A stretch of 64,000 bases of DNA from Owenia fusiformis. Taxonomy: Eukaryota > Annelida > Polychaeta > Sabellida > Oweniidae. This document shows, piece by piece, positions 1 to 61,237 of the stretch. Every line of letters starts with the position of its first letter. Position 1 is the stretch's first letter. The notes under the pieces are model-generated. The model searched no databases and was not told the DNA's origin. It saw only the letters and a list, made by a program, of their open reading frames with translations. Location of the stretch: assembly GCA_903813345.2 (NCBI GenBank), contig CAIIXF020000001.1:40395366-40459365 (forward strand), given 5' to 3'. The translations under genes and the position numbers were made by a program.

Positions 1-1835
1 CTGTAATTGAAATTCATGAGATATACGTAATATTAAACAATGTAATGATTTCATTTCAAAATTCATTAAGGTTTTTATGAGTAACAAGTGATCTTTAACG
101 AACATGTTCAAGTATCCTTTTTGCTTTTTCATTTTATGAAAGTATTGTTGTGGTGGTTAATTTGTGTCCATTTGGTGTTAGATTCCAGCCCAAACTCCCA
201 TCCAGTGTCTCGGAATAGAATATGTTGAAGACTAGTACTGCCACGGAGTTTCCTTCCTCCTCGGTGTTATGAAAAATACGTTGTCTGCATTAGGGTTAAC
301 TGTGAATTGAGTAAGTTCAATGAGACAATGTACATTCGAGTTGACAACATACACTAATGATTTTTTAAATTATAGCCAAAATGTTAATACTTATTAAAAC
401 AAAACATATTCTCATAAATATCATCGACACTCTTAGACGACAGGGGAAGAAATTATCAAAGGAAATATGTAAAAACACAACATTTTCCAACCGACCAATT
501 ATATGGGTAGATTGACGACGAAAAAATCGAATACTGTTCGAAAATCTTTTAACGTTATTAGAAAGTTAAATGTCTTCCTAAACGAATACACAAAAAGTCA
601 AACATGAAATCCTTAATGCATTCCTCTGATTATTTTTTTTAAAACCTACATCAAACCTACTTCATTGTCTTTGCTTCAAATCGGTTAAATAGTGACATCG
701 TACATCGAACGTGTACTACGGTATATTTTGTCACTGTACCTTGGTATGGTAATGGTAAGGCGTGATAAAGTCACCATGGAAAGCCGATCTTTTAAATCTC
801 GACACATCTCATTCTCACTTTTCTTAATGTTAATGTTATTTTTCTCGAATGATAAAGACGACTTTCAGGATGACAATGTGAGATTTTTAACCATTTCTGA
901 ATAATTGAATTTAAATTCCATTGTCTGATTCCACTGTGTATCGTGTAATACAATACAGATTAAAGAAACTAGTATGATCAATCGATTTAAAGAAGCATGT
1001 TCGTGATCAATGATACAATTAATCCTAATGTCTGCAAACTTATTATAACATTAATTCACAAGACCAAATACCCCCCCCCCCTCTACAAAGGTCAAATCGA
1101 GGTCAACGTGACTTAGGGGTGCCAAAAATGCAGACTAATAGCTTTGAAACTAATTGAAATCAATGGAACGCGTAATTGAATAATCAACAATTTTAAATTG
1201 TTTTTGTCTTTGACATTCATATTTCGAGAAGTACTACAAAAACAATGAGTGATTTAGTAAGAAAATAGATAAATGCTGCATAAGCATTACGGAACATGCA
1301 CAGAAACTGCAAAAGTATTCATCAACTAGTAGAAAACGCTGTTTTTATCTCAAATTTCGTAAAGAGAACGCGATTCACGAATATTTAGCGAAATTGTAGC
1401 TTACTTTTAAAATGCATAGTCAATCGTGGCTCGATTCTTATGAAATCTGTTCACAATGATTATTTACCAAAATGAGCAATAATGATTACTAAATGCATTT
1501 TCTATAGTATTAGAAACAAGGTACATAACTTTTCAATATTTTAAAACTAATTCAATATTTCATGCATTTAATTTTTCAAAAAGTGTCATTTATCTGCGGC
1601 CCAGGTTAGAAAATAACAGAGGCACAAAAACCTTGCAAAAGAGTACTATTGAAAAATCGAGCATATCATATGGTATAAAAAAACATTTCTTTATGCTAGT
1701 GTGCTCGAGATTACTTTTACAATTTATGCACAATGAGAAAATATGACAAAAGAACATAAAAAAATTAATAAGCCTTTTTTATTCTCACTTTTCAACACTA
1801 CGCACTGGCGTTTTGGCGTACATTGTTCCTACGCC

Positions 1836-2015
1836 ACTGACCAGTATGAATGAAATGTTCCTTAAGTATTGTAATGACACCAGTATGAATAAAATGTTCC
1901 TTAGTATTGTAATGACACCAGTATGAATGAAATGTTCCTTAGTTTTGTTATGACACCAGTATGATTCAAATGCCCCTAATAGTATTGTAAGGACACCAAT
2001 ATGAATGAAAGGCCA
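1836..2015. repeat. 38-40 bp tandem repeat, about 5 units
   Basis: Units containing CCAGTATGAATGAAATGTTC begin at about 1841, 1880, 1918, 1956 and 1996. The spacing is 38-40 bp, and the last two units are degenerate. The short minus-strand reading frame at 1785-2042 is only a translation of this repeat. Confidence 0.85.
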
Positions 2016-2944
2016 ATACCCTCGTGAATTGTATCGATTCATGAGAGATGGAAGGGATCATGTTAGACATTGTTTTCTTGTACTTCAATCATTGTTTGGA
2101 TTGTTCAGGTTTTGTTTCTTGATAACCGAATGTTCTCTTTAATACTGAATTGTACTTCGTAATATTTGACTTTCTCTCTTAGTGTGCTTTTAAACATGTT
2201 TTTATCTTTCTACTTTTGATAATTTTGGTACTCGTACATAGTTCTATCACTATAATTACAAGGCGAACATCCGAGCAATCGAAGGAACAATCCTAATAAT
2301 GACACATTTATCGTAAGTATTCAAACACAACATTTGCCCCATTTGTTCATGTATATTCTCTCGGTATAGCTCAAAATATCACTAGGTACCTCAGAACAAC
2401 CCACGATTGCGTTCTAAAGAAAGATGCGTTTTACGCTCTTTTGTCTGTAGACTGTACGCTGTAGTAATTAGGACCTGGTTTTAATATGGCGGTCATTTAA
2501 TGTAGAAATGAGTATCCTTAGAGTGAATTGCCCGGTCCGTACCGATTTAAGAAGATTTAAGAAGAAATGCCAATGAATAATCGCCCATACAAATGCACGT
2601 TTAGGTTGTGAAAAACATTACTTTCAAATACAACGTTTTATCTAAAATGAATAGACTAGACCAATCTGCCATCTATATTTAAATCTAAGCAACCAGATTC
2701 GACAGATTGCTATTGTTAAGAAATCCCCATCATGCTAAACCATGACATGTCATTTCTTCAGGTGAAACAGAAAGATGCTATGAGTATCATGATGGGAAAT
2801 CCCTGCCTCTAAGACCTTCTTCTGTTTTTATGTTCCCCAGTAGTTGTTATGTTAATTTATGTTTTTGTTATTACGTATATGAGGGTTGTTTGCTTGCAAG
2901 TTAGTTGGGAAGTTTATACAGTATACTTGGGTTATCTCGATGAT

Positions 2945-3110
2945 AATATAAGGGAGATACACATATTTCCCGAGTGATAAGTCATGTATCTAAAACCGAC
3001 CAGACACAACTGATACTTCCCATAATACCTAAGGTTCCAGGTAGATAACAATTTATCCCATACTTAGTAGTGTTATAGGTGAATACCATGCTGGGATCTC
3101 CCGCTCATTT
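2945..3110. repeat. dispersed repeat remnant (GGGAGATACACATATTTCCC family)
   Basis: This segment shares a head (GGGAGATAxACATATTTCCC), a middle (TATCxAAAACCxxCCAG) and a tail (TTTATCCCAT) with 3590-3690. A partial copy lies at 58990-59100. The family is unidentified. Confidence 0.55.
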
Positions 3111-3268
3111 ATATCACCCGCTCATAAGGAATGAGTTGAAAGCTGTTGAGTTTTAAAAACAAAAATTTTTGACTTTAAATTGAGATAAAATATTTATGTT
3201 TTGATTGTAATTATCGTTTGTAATTACTACATTAGGGTTCCCTGATATTCAATGCATATTTAATTCTA

Positions 3269-3420
3269 ATAATCGTTTAAGTATAGGATAAATCAGTTAT
3301 TGAATGTTCGATTTTTGATACAGGGAATATCCCTCGTTAAATACGTATTAAAATAGGGATATTCCCTGTATCAAAAATCGAACATTCAATAACTGATTTA
3401 TCCTATACTTAAAAGATTAT
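3269..3420. repeat. near-perfect 66-bp inverted repeat (palindrome)
   Basis: Arms 3269-3334 and 3355-3420 are reverse complements with about one mismatch, separated by 20 AT-rich bases. The inner arm sequence (AGGGATATTCCCTGTATC) resembles the neighbouring dispersed repeat. It is likely a recent foldback insertion or a head-to-head repeat pair. Confidence 0.85.
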
Positions 3421-3589
3421 GAGAATCAAATATCTAGTATTTCCCTCAGATATACCCTGTATCAAAAAGCTCCCATTAAATAACCTCTATGTATTCCACA
3501 CATACTGAGGTTGTAGGTTCATAACGAGCATATCACAAAGGTGCGGGACCGGGATGGATACACACTGTATCCTCGGTCCTTGTGGTCCC

Positions 3590-3690
3590 TCGGGAGATAT
3601 ACATATTTCCCTTGGCATAAACCCTATATCCAAAACCTCCCAGTACACAACGCTTATTTATCCCATGTTTGCAGAAATATCAATTAAAGT
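3590..3690. repeat. dispersed repeat remnant, second copy
   Basis: It contains GGGAGATATACATATTTCCC, then CCCTATATCCAAAACCTCCC and TTTATCCCATG. It is closest to the copies at 2945 and 58990. Confidence 0.55.
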
Positions 3691-4170
3691 AAATGGTAAA
3701 ATGGGATCAGAATAACATCATTTATCTGCATCATTCCTATATCTTTTAACTTCATAAAATACTAACGTTGGCTATTCTATGTGAAAATATTATGTAGAAG
3801 TCAAATTGGACCAATTGAAATATCAACAGTGAAGGGAGGGATGTTGCAGATAATTTGGACATCAATAGAACATTGCATTCATAAGTAAAAATACTAATTA
3901 TTTCTGTTTTGACTTGATGCCTAGAAGGTAATAATACTGTGGATAAATAATTCCCAACATAACACATGTATGTATATTTAATATTTTAATTTATTTTACA
4001 ATATGATTGAATGAGATGCAATGTGAGACACATTGCTATCAAGTTCATACAGTAAACAAAGAAAAGCAAAGTTCTATTAATTACCATAAACAATGTGTGT
4101 AGATTACATGGTAACAGGTCACAATGCTGTCACACACAATGACAATGAAATAACCAACAAACACAAAATA

Positions 4171-4375
4171 CTGTATAAGTGGTAATTTTGTCTCATCATT
4201 TAATTTGCCTATTTCCTAATTTTTGCCAGGTTCGGAAAATTAAATGTCGGAAATATTGTCTTTATAATGTTATCCAATGGGAGGTTTCTTGTAATTAGGA
4301 AAATTAAAATTTGGAAAAAGATGAAATTTGACCATTCGGAAAATTAACCACTCGGATTAAATACCACTTATACAG
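4171..4375. mobile_element. MITE with CTGTATAAGTGGTA ends and TA target duplication
   Basis: The ends CTGTATAAGTGGTA and TACCACTTATACAG are inverted copies flanked by TA on both sides (4169-4170 and 4376-4377). The length is about 205 bp and there is no coding capacity. A TA duplication suggests a Tc1/mariner-type source. Confidence 0.7.
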
Positions 4376-5105
4376 TATAGCGTCTTAAACTGTGATGAAC
4401 CATATATACAAGGTGAATATCTATGATATACCCTTGGAATTTATCCGACATAAGTTTAGGCACCTGGTGTTGAAACTGGTATATGAGGCTACAGAGTATA
4501 AATAATATAATATAAATGTGATAACATCTACTAGTTAGTTTTGAATGCATTTGGATGCTTCCTAGTTTTGAAAGCCTAACCTCTCCCGGGGTACCCTATT
4601 TGGGAGTATATACAGTTCCTACAGAATCTGAACATGAAATTCCCTGCCATTTCCTTGACTAATGGAAAGCAAATATGCAGATAACCATTTTGAAGTGTCA
4701 TTTAATTAATAAAATAATACTTTACAATAGTCACTATTTTTTGTGCTATCTTGACTGGACTAGGCAAAGTTCCCAGATTATTTTAATTTTGTCTTTCTAA
4801 AATTTCCGGACCATTTTAGTGAATTCGAAAGCAATTTTGAGATGCCCAGGCCATTTCAAATCAGGAAAAATGTTATTTTGGAATCATAAAGAACTTTAAC
4901 ATTTGTTACAGACACTGAACACAAAACACCAAACTCCAACCGCAGCCAAAAAAAAGTGGGAGACCATAACAATATTTCACCAATTCTGGTATTCACATTT
5001 AAAAACATATATGTAAGTCTCAGGTTTAAAACTCTGTTGTACATAACACAGAATAACAAGTACTAATATCATTTAGACTTTACTGGGTTCTAAATATACT
5101 TGTTG

Positions 5106-5111
5106 TTTATT
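5106..5111 (-). terminator. candidate polyadenylation signal
   Basis: AATAAA on the minus strand lies about 1.1 kb below the distal stop codon. It is a plausible poly(A) signal for eya. AATAAA and ATTAAA are common in DNA this AT-rich, and another lies near 3990, so the true 3' end is unknown. Confidence 0.25.
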
Positions 5112-5518
5112 TCATTGTCTTGTGTGTGACACTAACCATTTCTCTATGCTCTCAATACTATTGTACCACTATAATATATAAATAGTTTGTCAACAAAGGC
5201 ACCATTTAAACTTGTATTTTACATGTACATAAATACTGTACAATGTAAATGGTTGAACATTTAACATATTTTGAATATGTTTCTGTAGATATACATACTG
5301 TTACTGTACATTTGGTTTTAAATAAAATCTAGATGAAATAATTGAACATTAAAGCACCTACTAACTGTACTGGAATCTACATTTGGCATATATCTAAAAT
5401 AACATCTGGACCAGGCATATTACAAACAACAGAAACAATGTCGAACTTTGATGCGAAATAATTGTCAATAATAAATTTTACAATATAATTGTTACTCTAC
5501 ATACTGGTGAGTTTTTCA

Positions 5519-5605
5519 CTAGTGATACACAGGAGGTGCATCAATAAACCTGGCAATTTGTGATCCAATTTGAGATTCTAGATGCTCATTGGTCAATTCA
5601 GGTGG
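5519..5605 (-). other. possible third alternative terminal exon (speculative)
   Basis: After TTACATAG there is an open 87-nt frame in phase 0. It begins PPELTNEHLESQIGSQIARF and continues IDAPPVYH, then TAG. It is phase-compatible with exon 19. It has no similarity to the Eya C-terminus and I do not recognise it. It ends with a PPxY-type motif (PPVY). The upstream tract is only weakly pyrimidine-rich. It may be a chance frame, an exon of another gene, or an alternative Eya tail. Confidence 0.22.
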
Positions 5606-5649
5606 CTATGTAAGCATGGTGGGTACCTAGGTAGTACCTCCTTTGTGAC

Positions 5650-5960
5650 GTCTGCAGCACCATTGTGTTATCAATGTATATGTTCATTATGATATCACAT
5701 TGTATTGTCATTATGACCTCATTCTACACTGTATCTCCATTATGACATCAGACTATACACTGTATGGTAATTGTGACATCGCACTACACTGTATATGTTC
5801 ATTGTGGTTTTGTACTCTATAATCTTGTCTTTGTTTGGTATAAAACCATTTTAAAATTTGACTCCCTACCACAATGTCACATTCAATTGTTACAATAAGC
5901 CATTGTGACATCATAATGCAAGTTCATTGTGACATCACACCACATCCATCAAGACACCAT
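5650..5960. repeat. degenerate tandem repeat with TGACATCA motifs in the 3' region
   Basis: Units of about 30-35 bp repeat ATTRTGACATCACACTACAC-like sequence, including CATTATGACATCAGACTATA and AATTGTGACATCGCACTACA. Further degenerate units lie at 5890-5960. If eya transcripts extend this far, it lies in the 3' UTR. The reading frame at 5874-6098 is a repeat translation. Confidence 0.65.
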
Positions 5961-6029
5961 AATGCATGTCCAATATACTGTACACACAATACTAAGATCT
6001 CCATGAGTGACATCTGGATATTTACATGG

Positions 6030-6043
6030 GTTGCTATGGCAAC
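6030..6043. promoter_or_regulatory. RFX X-box-like palindrome
   Basis: GTTGCTATGGCAAC is a full-length match to the RFX X-box consensus (GTNRCC/T-AT-GGYAAC type). It lies about 180 bp downstream of the distal stop codon. Binding is inferred only. Confidence 0.5.
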
Positions 6044-6223
6044 CAAAGTTTGCCTCCAAACCTTTAGAAGGATGAAGTGGGCAATGTTTCCATGCTAGAG
6101 TCATTGATTGCACTGAGTGTCTGAATGTTCTCTGAACACTGTCTGCCCTGTGTGAGACAGAAAGGACTCTTAGAGCCCTCTATATTTAAGCCCTGCGCCC
6201 TCTATATTTAAGCCCTGCAGGGG

Positions 6224-55823
<49,600 letters not shown>

Positions 55824-55945
55824 CTATGACAACTGTAATTATGATGCACTGATGGCAACCTGGGGCGAATAGAGGCCCCAAGCTACCTGCACCTGTCATC
55901 TAGCTCTCTATGGATACCAGGGACCTGTCACTCTCAAGACACAGA

Positions 55946-55975
55946 GGGGAGATGGGGACAGGGGGGGGGGGGGGG
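55946..55975 (+). other. G-rich tract with quadruplex potential
   Basis: GGGG-AGAT-GGGG-ACA followed by a run of 15 G on the plus strand, about 125-150 bp before the eya ATG. It meets the usual G-quadruplex pattern and lies on the strand opposite the coding strand. Confidence 0.6.
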
Positions 55976-57060
55976 TTCGAGGGCCCTGAATGAAATATAA
56001 GCCAGTTGAGTAAATTATTTTTCTTCTGGTCTTCTATTATTTTTTAATGGTGAAGCTATTTTTACATTTGTAATATTTTTTGAAAAGCTAAACTGATACA
56101 ATAATAAGGCCTTATAATGACTAAAAGTAACGAACGAACAATCTAATAATTAAAAATCTAGTAATTAATAAAATGTGAAAACTCAAATTAGATTTAATGC
56201 CATCTTTATCATTATATTATAATTTCTGTATATACAAACTGTGGGACAAAATGCTTACCAAATCGTATCATTCACATAGCTATTTTAAACACCACACCCA
56301 AGAATGAGCATACTTTCAATTGGTAAATACAAAAATTGAGTGGCACTTAATTCTTAACCCAAATAGACTATATTTTACATTTACATATTACAAATGTGCA
56401 TTTTAATAAAAAAGTATACTTCATTATATAACATGAGATGACTTGTATTAAGTATGGCTAAAAATCAAGAGATAATTAGTCCCATTTATGTTTTTTCGAT
56501 TGCAATTAATTATATTTGTTCAGAAGATAATAATGTTCCTTTGATTGTTATATCTGGCGCAAACCCGTATATGGGCTTTGTATACCTAGTATACCGAGGA
56601 GCCGATGCGACACAGACAAAGGGACCTGGAAATCGGATCTACTAAACATCCCCCCACCACAATGCTATGAATCAATAGATGAGCATGGACAAAGCATCAC
56701 TCGACCATCTCGTCACCTTCTTCCCAGTAATTAACACAGCAATTAGGGACAACTTTCGCCAAAACACACTTTCACTGTTCTAGGCTTTGTAGGATATTTT
56801 ACTAATTGTTTTCCAGACTTTTTTGTGGTTATTTATCAGAATGTTGAAACCCCTTAATGTATCATTCTCCTCAAGCAGACGCTGATCAGTATCCCAAAAG
56901 TGTTCTTAATGAGAAACCACGCTGGTGGGACTGATGAAAATTACAAAATCAAAAAACTGAAAACCATATAAAATTAAACTGAAGATTCTGGTTTCATACT
57001 TTGCATGTGTTTTTATTGTTTTGGATTATTGCTTCTATTTAATAACTGTAAATTGTTATT

Positions 57061-57699
57061 CAGGCCTCCTAGACTTCCAACAACGCGAACATCAGTTCTG
57101 ACCTCGAGAACTACGTTCCCTGCACTCGAAGTCCATGATTCTCACGTCGCGAAAGTGAAATCTTTAGTCGCGCACCACCATTTCCTTGGTCCCTAACATA
57201 TTTCTTCACTCACGAACAGAGATCAATGCTCGCGAACCAGACCTGGTAGAAAAAGGTCCGTAAAGTCCCAAAAGTATAGGCCCCCCATAGGCAGACATAT
57301 ACCAATGTCTCCATAGTAAGTGTCATATGTAATTTTAAAGCTTATCCTCTTGGTATATGTCTGCCTATGGGGGGCCCCATACTTTCGGGACACCCTGTAC
57401 ATGTGAATATGTATAATGGCCAATATAAATTGCAACCAGACTCCTTTTGTTGCTTGCAATAATTATTGGAATCCCAAAAACCCGAATGCACTATGTACAA
57501 ACTTGTGCGCTAACATGGATCTCTGTTTGCGAGTGGAGAATATGTTTGGGAGCGAGGAAATGATGGTGTGCGACTAAAGATTTCATGTTCCCAACGTGAG
57601 AATCATGGTTCGAGCGCAGGGAACGTAGTTCTCGAGGTCAGAACTGATGTTCGTGAGATTAGAACTGATGTTCGCGTTGGTGGAAGTCTAGGAGGCCTG
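57061..57699. mobile_element. long-TIR element with CAGGCC ends and TTATT target duplication
   Basis: Arms of about 180 bp (57061-57240 and 57510-57699) are inverted. They begin CAGGCCTCCTAGACTTCCA and end with the inverted copy. TTATT flanks both sides. CAGGCC ends and a 5-bp duplication match the small MITEs at 42928 and 48750. A second element is nested inside. Confidence 0.8.
57250..57398. mobile_element. nested mariner-type MITE
   Basis: The inverted ends contain TCCCAAAAGTATAGGCCCC and GGCCCCATACTTTCGGGACA, and the right end finishes CACCCTG before TA. ACAGGGTGTCCCGAAAGT-type termini are common in Tc1/mariner relatives. The open frame at 57223-57459 is a translation of this repeat. Confidence 0.65.
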
Positions 57700-58989
57700 T
57701 TATTACACATTGTTTTGTGCTGTTTGGATTAGCCAGTAAAATATAAACTCTATTTTCCTGATAAAACAAAGGTCTGGCTGCTATTTTTCTTATAGAGTTC
57801 TTTCATAATGTTCAGAGTAGTTATTTAATTGATTCTGGAACATCTATTCCATTGAGCATATCAGCTTATTGACTCCACTGACATTTTTAAAACTTTCCCT
57901 TGCATTTCCATTCTCTTCCCACTATCATCTTTCAATGTTGTAGAAAGCAAAGCTATTTCCAGTGATTGTTCAGGATGTTCAAAAAACTAGTTTTGTCTTC
58001 GCTAATTCCATGAAAGGAAACAAAATAATTTTGCTAAAGATTACAACATCTTACACAACTACGGTAAAACCATCATCAGAATATGAATGTTTGATCATAT
58101 TTTTCAGTAAAATCTAACATGATTTATTTTATAACATAAATACATGATTTTGTGTGAATACCACGTATGTCTGGTTAGATGACAGTCGATTTCTCACTTT
58201 CCTAAGGAATCTAGTAGAGAGAAAACTAGAACTGGCCATATATTTTTGTGTGGGTTATTGACAAAATGTTGAGGTGTATGAGAGCTCTAAGGAGTTGTCA
58301 TCTCTATTTGCTTAGTAATTCCTTAGACCGACTTTGCATGAATTATTTATATTCTATTTACTGTATTGTTGTCATTTATTAATCCATATTCTCTATGTTA
58401 GATATTGATATGGTGTAAAAACATAGTTGCGCTTTGAGCTATACTTTGCTATGGGGACAGATTGATCAATTTCCCGTTGCCTTGGGTTAAAACAAACCCA
58501 AAGCTACCATTCTGATTATTAAGCCCAATAATGTATTCTCTTTGAAATCTACCCTCTCTTTCATATCTTGGTCAATCATCATTTTAACTCTTTCTTGTCT
58601 TATGCAATAGGAATGATCCTATAGCATTATCAATTAAAATGTAGTTCTATATTATCTAAAACATATTCCATAAGTGGATTTGGAATTTGTCTCCTTTAAA
58701 AGTGATGTCAATATCTATGATTGTAACATATCGTCACTTATCATCCATTATCATCATTGTTATGGTCAAAGTTCTACATTTCCTTATTTTTGACATCATT
58801 AAAGAATTCATATTTTAAAGTAATGCAATGCATCAATGGATCCAATACCATTTTTTCTCAATCAGTTCAAATTGCACACACATGGCTCATTCCAACAATA
58901 AGTATAATTAAGTCCAAATAATATGTGAAAAGTCAAAAGTCTTTATGATTTACGATTCCAAATATAATGTTAAAACTTCAAAAAAGATC

Positions 58990-59100
58990 CATGATATCTC
59001 ATACTCGAGGATATACCCTATATCCAAAACCTCCCAGGACATATCCCTTGTGCATTTATTTTTATATTTCCTGACATACTGGCTTGGTGAGATCAGAGAT
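58990..59100. repeat. dispersed repeat fragment
   Basis: ACCCTATATCCAAAACCTCC followed by CAGGACATAT matches the copies at 2945 and 3590. Confidence 0.5.
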
Positions 59101-61117
59101 TTATTGTAAACTGAAAGAGTGAAGACGAAGCTCTTTTTTAAGAAGTGAATAAGAATGAATGCAAAGGGTGATGTTCACATACGAAACTTAGAAAGCTTAA
59201 TAACATAATTAACAAATATGATCTATAACAGTTCCATATATGTACATTAACAGTATTGTACAAATGTCATAAGAAGGCTATCACGAATATGAAGTTCTGG
59301 ATTTTAAATAATAGGTGAGGCATGGAATTATATAAGACAACAAGCTACTGAATAAGGCAAAAGATATTGGACGCTGTATCTCTGATTTATGTTCAATATT
59401 AATCTCAGATTTAACCTATGAATAGAAAGAAAATTATACCACACAGGAAATTAAAGAATAATGACCAAAAAATCTGTAAGTTCGCTTTAATTTGTTGCTT
59501 TTGATGAAGCTGAGAGTCTATACAGAATTCAAATGGAAAGAATAGATAATTAATAGCATGTCTAATTAAACCTCATTTATTCTGCAACAACAATGGATAT
59601 GGGTCCTTGTTCGGATCATGCTTCATGGTTAACATCCCCAAGCTCACGACTCAGATTCATCCACTGGCATACACCGTGGTAGATCCTGCAACCACCTAAC
59701 TGTCATATTAGAGGTTGATTTATAGAATGGAAATCAATCCTATATTTAATACTTACAGGATATGGTCTACTTGCTTGCTAACTGAATTTCAAAATAATAA
59801 GATATATCAAGAAATGTGTTATTTTATTTCCTAGATCTGTGCATCTTGCAGTCTTCTTGAGACTTATTGTGACATAATTTCAAACTCTAGGTCCGGGCTC
59901 TAGGTACTTATTCCTAGTATGTTTAGATCAAATAAGCAAAAGTCTGAAGTACTTATTCAAATTACTTATTTAACCATGGTACTTAATACGATCATTTCTT
60001 ATTAAAGAAGACCTTAACATTGACACAAATGCAAACTTTGGCTCCTATTCTAACCCTGGTAGATGTATGTATTCAAAAACATTTTACATTTGTGACATGA
60101 CATTTGTTTAATATCGACCTTTATTTAGTAACAACACAAACAGCAAAATGTATTTTCATTGGAGAAAGCTGAAATAATTTCATTTTTCTGTCAATTTCTT
60201 GTTTTCTTTTTCATCAAGAAAAAGAAAATCAAAGATACTGGAAATTTTAAGCATCAGACATCTCAGTTGATTCTTGACAATATTATAAGCCACAACAAGT
60301 AAATTATCTTCTTCTGTTTCCCATGATAATCAGAGAATACCAGGTCACTGGTGCAGATTATAAGATGCATTGTTCTACCTGAAAAACTAATTAACCCAAT
60401 CAGGAGACTCGGATAGATAACAGTCATCCCTTGCAGAAAACCCAACCATGCATTCATTGTCAAATTGTTAAACATTTAACCAAAATTACGATGGATCTGA
60501 TTAACATTTTGAGATTTAATTAAAATATTTGCAGTTTGGTGACTGTTGATATGCATTGTACATTCTAACAGTGAGATTAATCTTAGCATTGTGAATATTT
60601 GAAGTTCTGCATTAGAAGATCTGTAAAGGCGGGTCTGGATGAGGCAGGGACACTGGAAAAACTTGCAAGTGGTAAAATAAATAAAATAATATGACCTATA
60701 CAGTAATACTGGCCACTAATATACCCACAAAGGCTTATCCAAGACTTCTCCCTCAACATTTGGTTCTCCCTTGTATTGATTGTCTCCCTTAGGAGATCCC
60801 CATGTCTGTATATAGTTTAACTAACACCGAACACTCAAACCTAGCCCCTATCTATCTATACAAAGCTCTAATCTTAACAAAGGCCGGGTTTACAAAAGTT
60901 TACTAAGCTTTCATTTCACTGCTTCAGGAATTGAAAGCATAACAGATTCATAATATGATATTTGATTTTTCTCTTTCTTGTTATTTGAGTATTTGGATCA
61001 TCTAAACCTGTTTCCAAGACAACCTGATATATGACAGCTATCATCATGACAACAAAATGATGACAAAATAAATGTCAATATTTGGAATAACAAAAGCTTT
61101 CAAAAGTTCAAACAAAA

Positions 61118-61237
61118 CATCACATATCCCCCCAAACAAATCATCACATATCCCAACAAACAAAACATCACATATCCCAACAAACAAAACATCACATATC
61201 CCACCAAACAAAACATCACATATCCCACCAAACAAAC
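61118..61237. repeat. 24-bp minisatellite, 5 units
   Basis: CATCACATATCCCAMCAAAC begins at 61118, 61142, 61166, 61190 and 61214. The period is divisible by three, so both strands stay open (8-residue repeats), but there is no sign of a gene. Confidence 0.95.

Larger units (their letters stand above)
1..5500. other. 3' flank, no recognised gene
   Basis: I see no coding homology on either strand. The region holds a poly-C run (1071-1081), a 38-40 bp minisatellite (1836-2015), a palindrome (3269-3420), remnants of a dispersed repeat (2945-3110 and 3590-3690) and a small TIR element (4171-4375). Short open frames here are AT-rich and look random. Confidence 0.6.

Noticed and set aside
57223-57459. 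78-residue minus-strand frame
   Set aside because: It crosses the inverted ends of the nested mariner-type MITE and the surrounding element, so it is not a gene.
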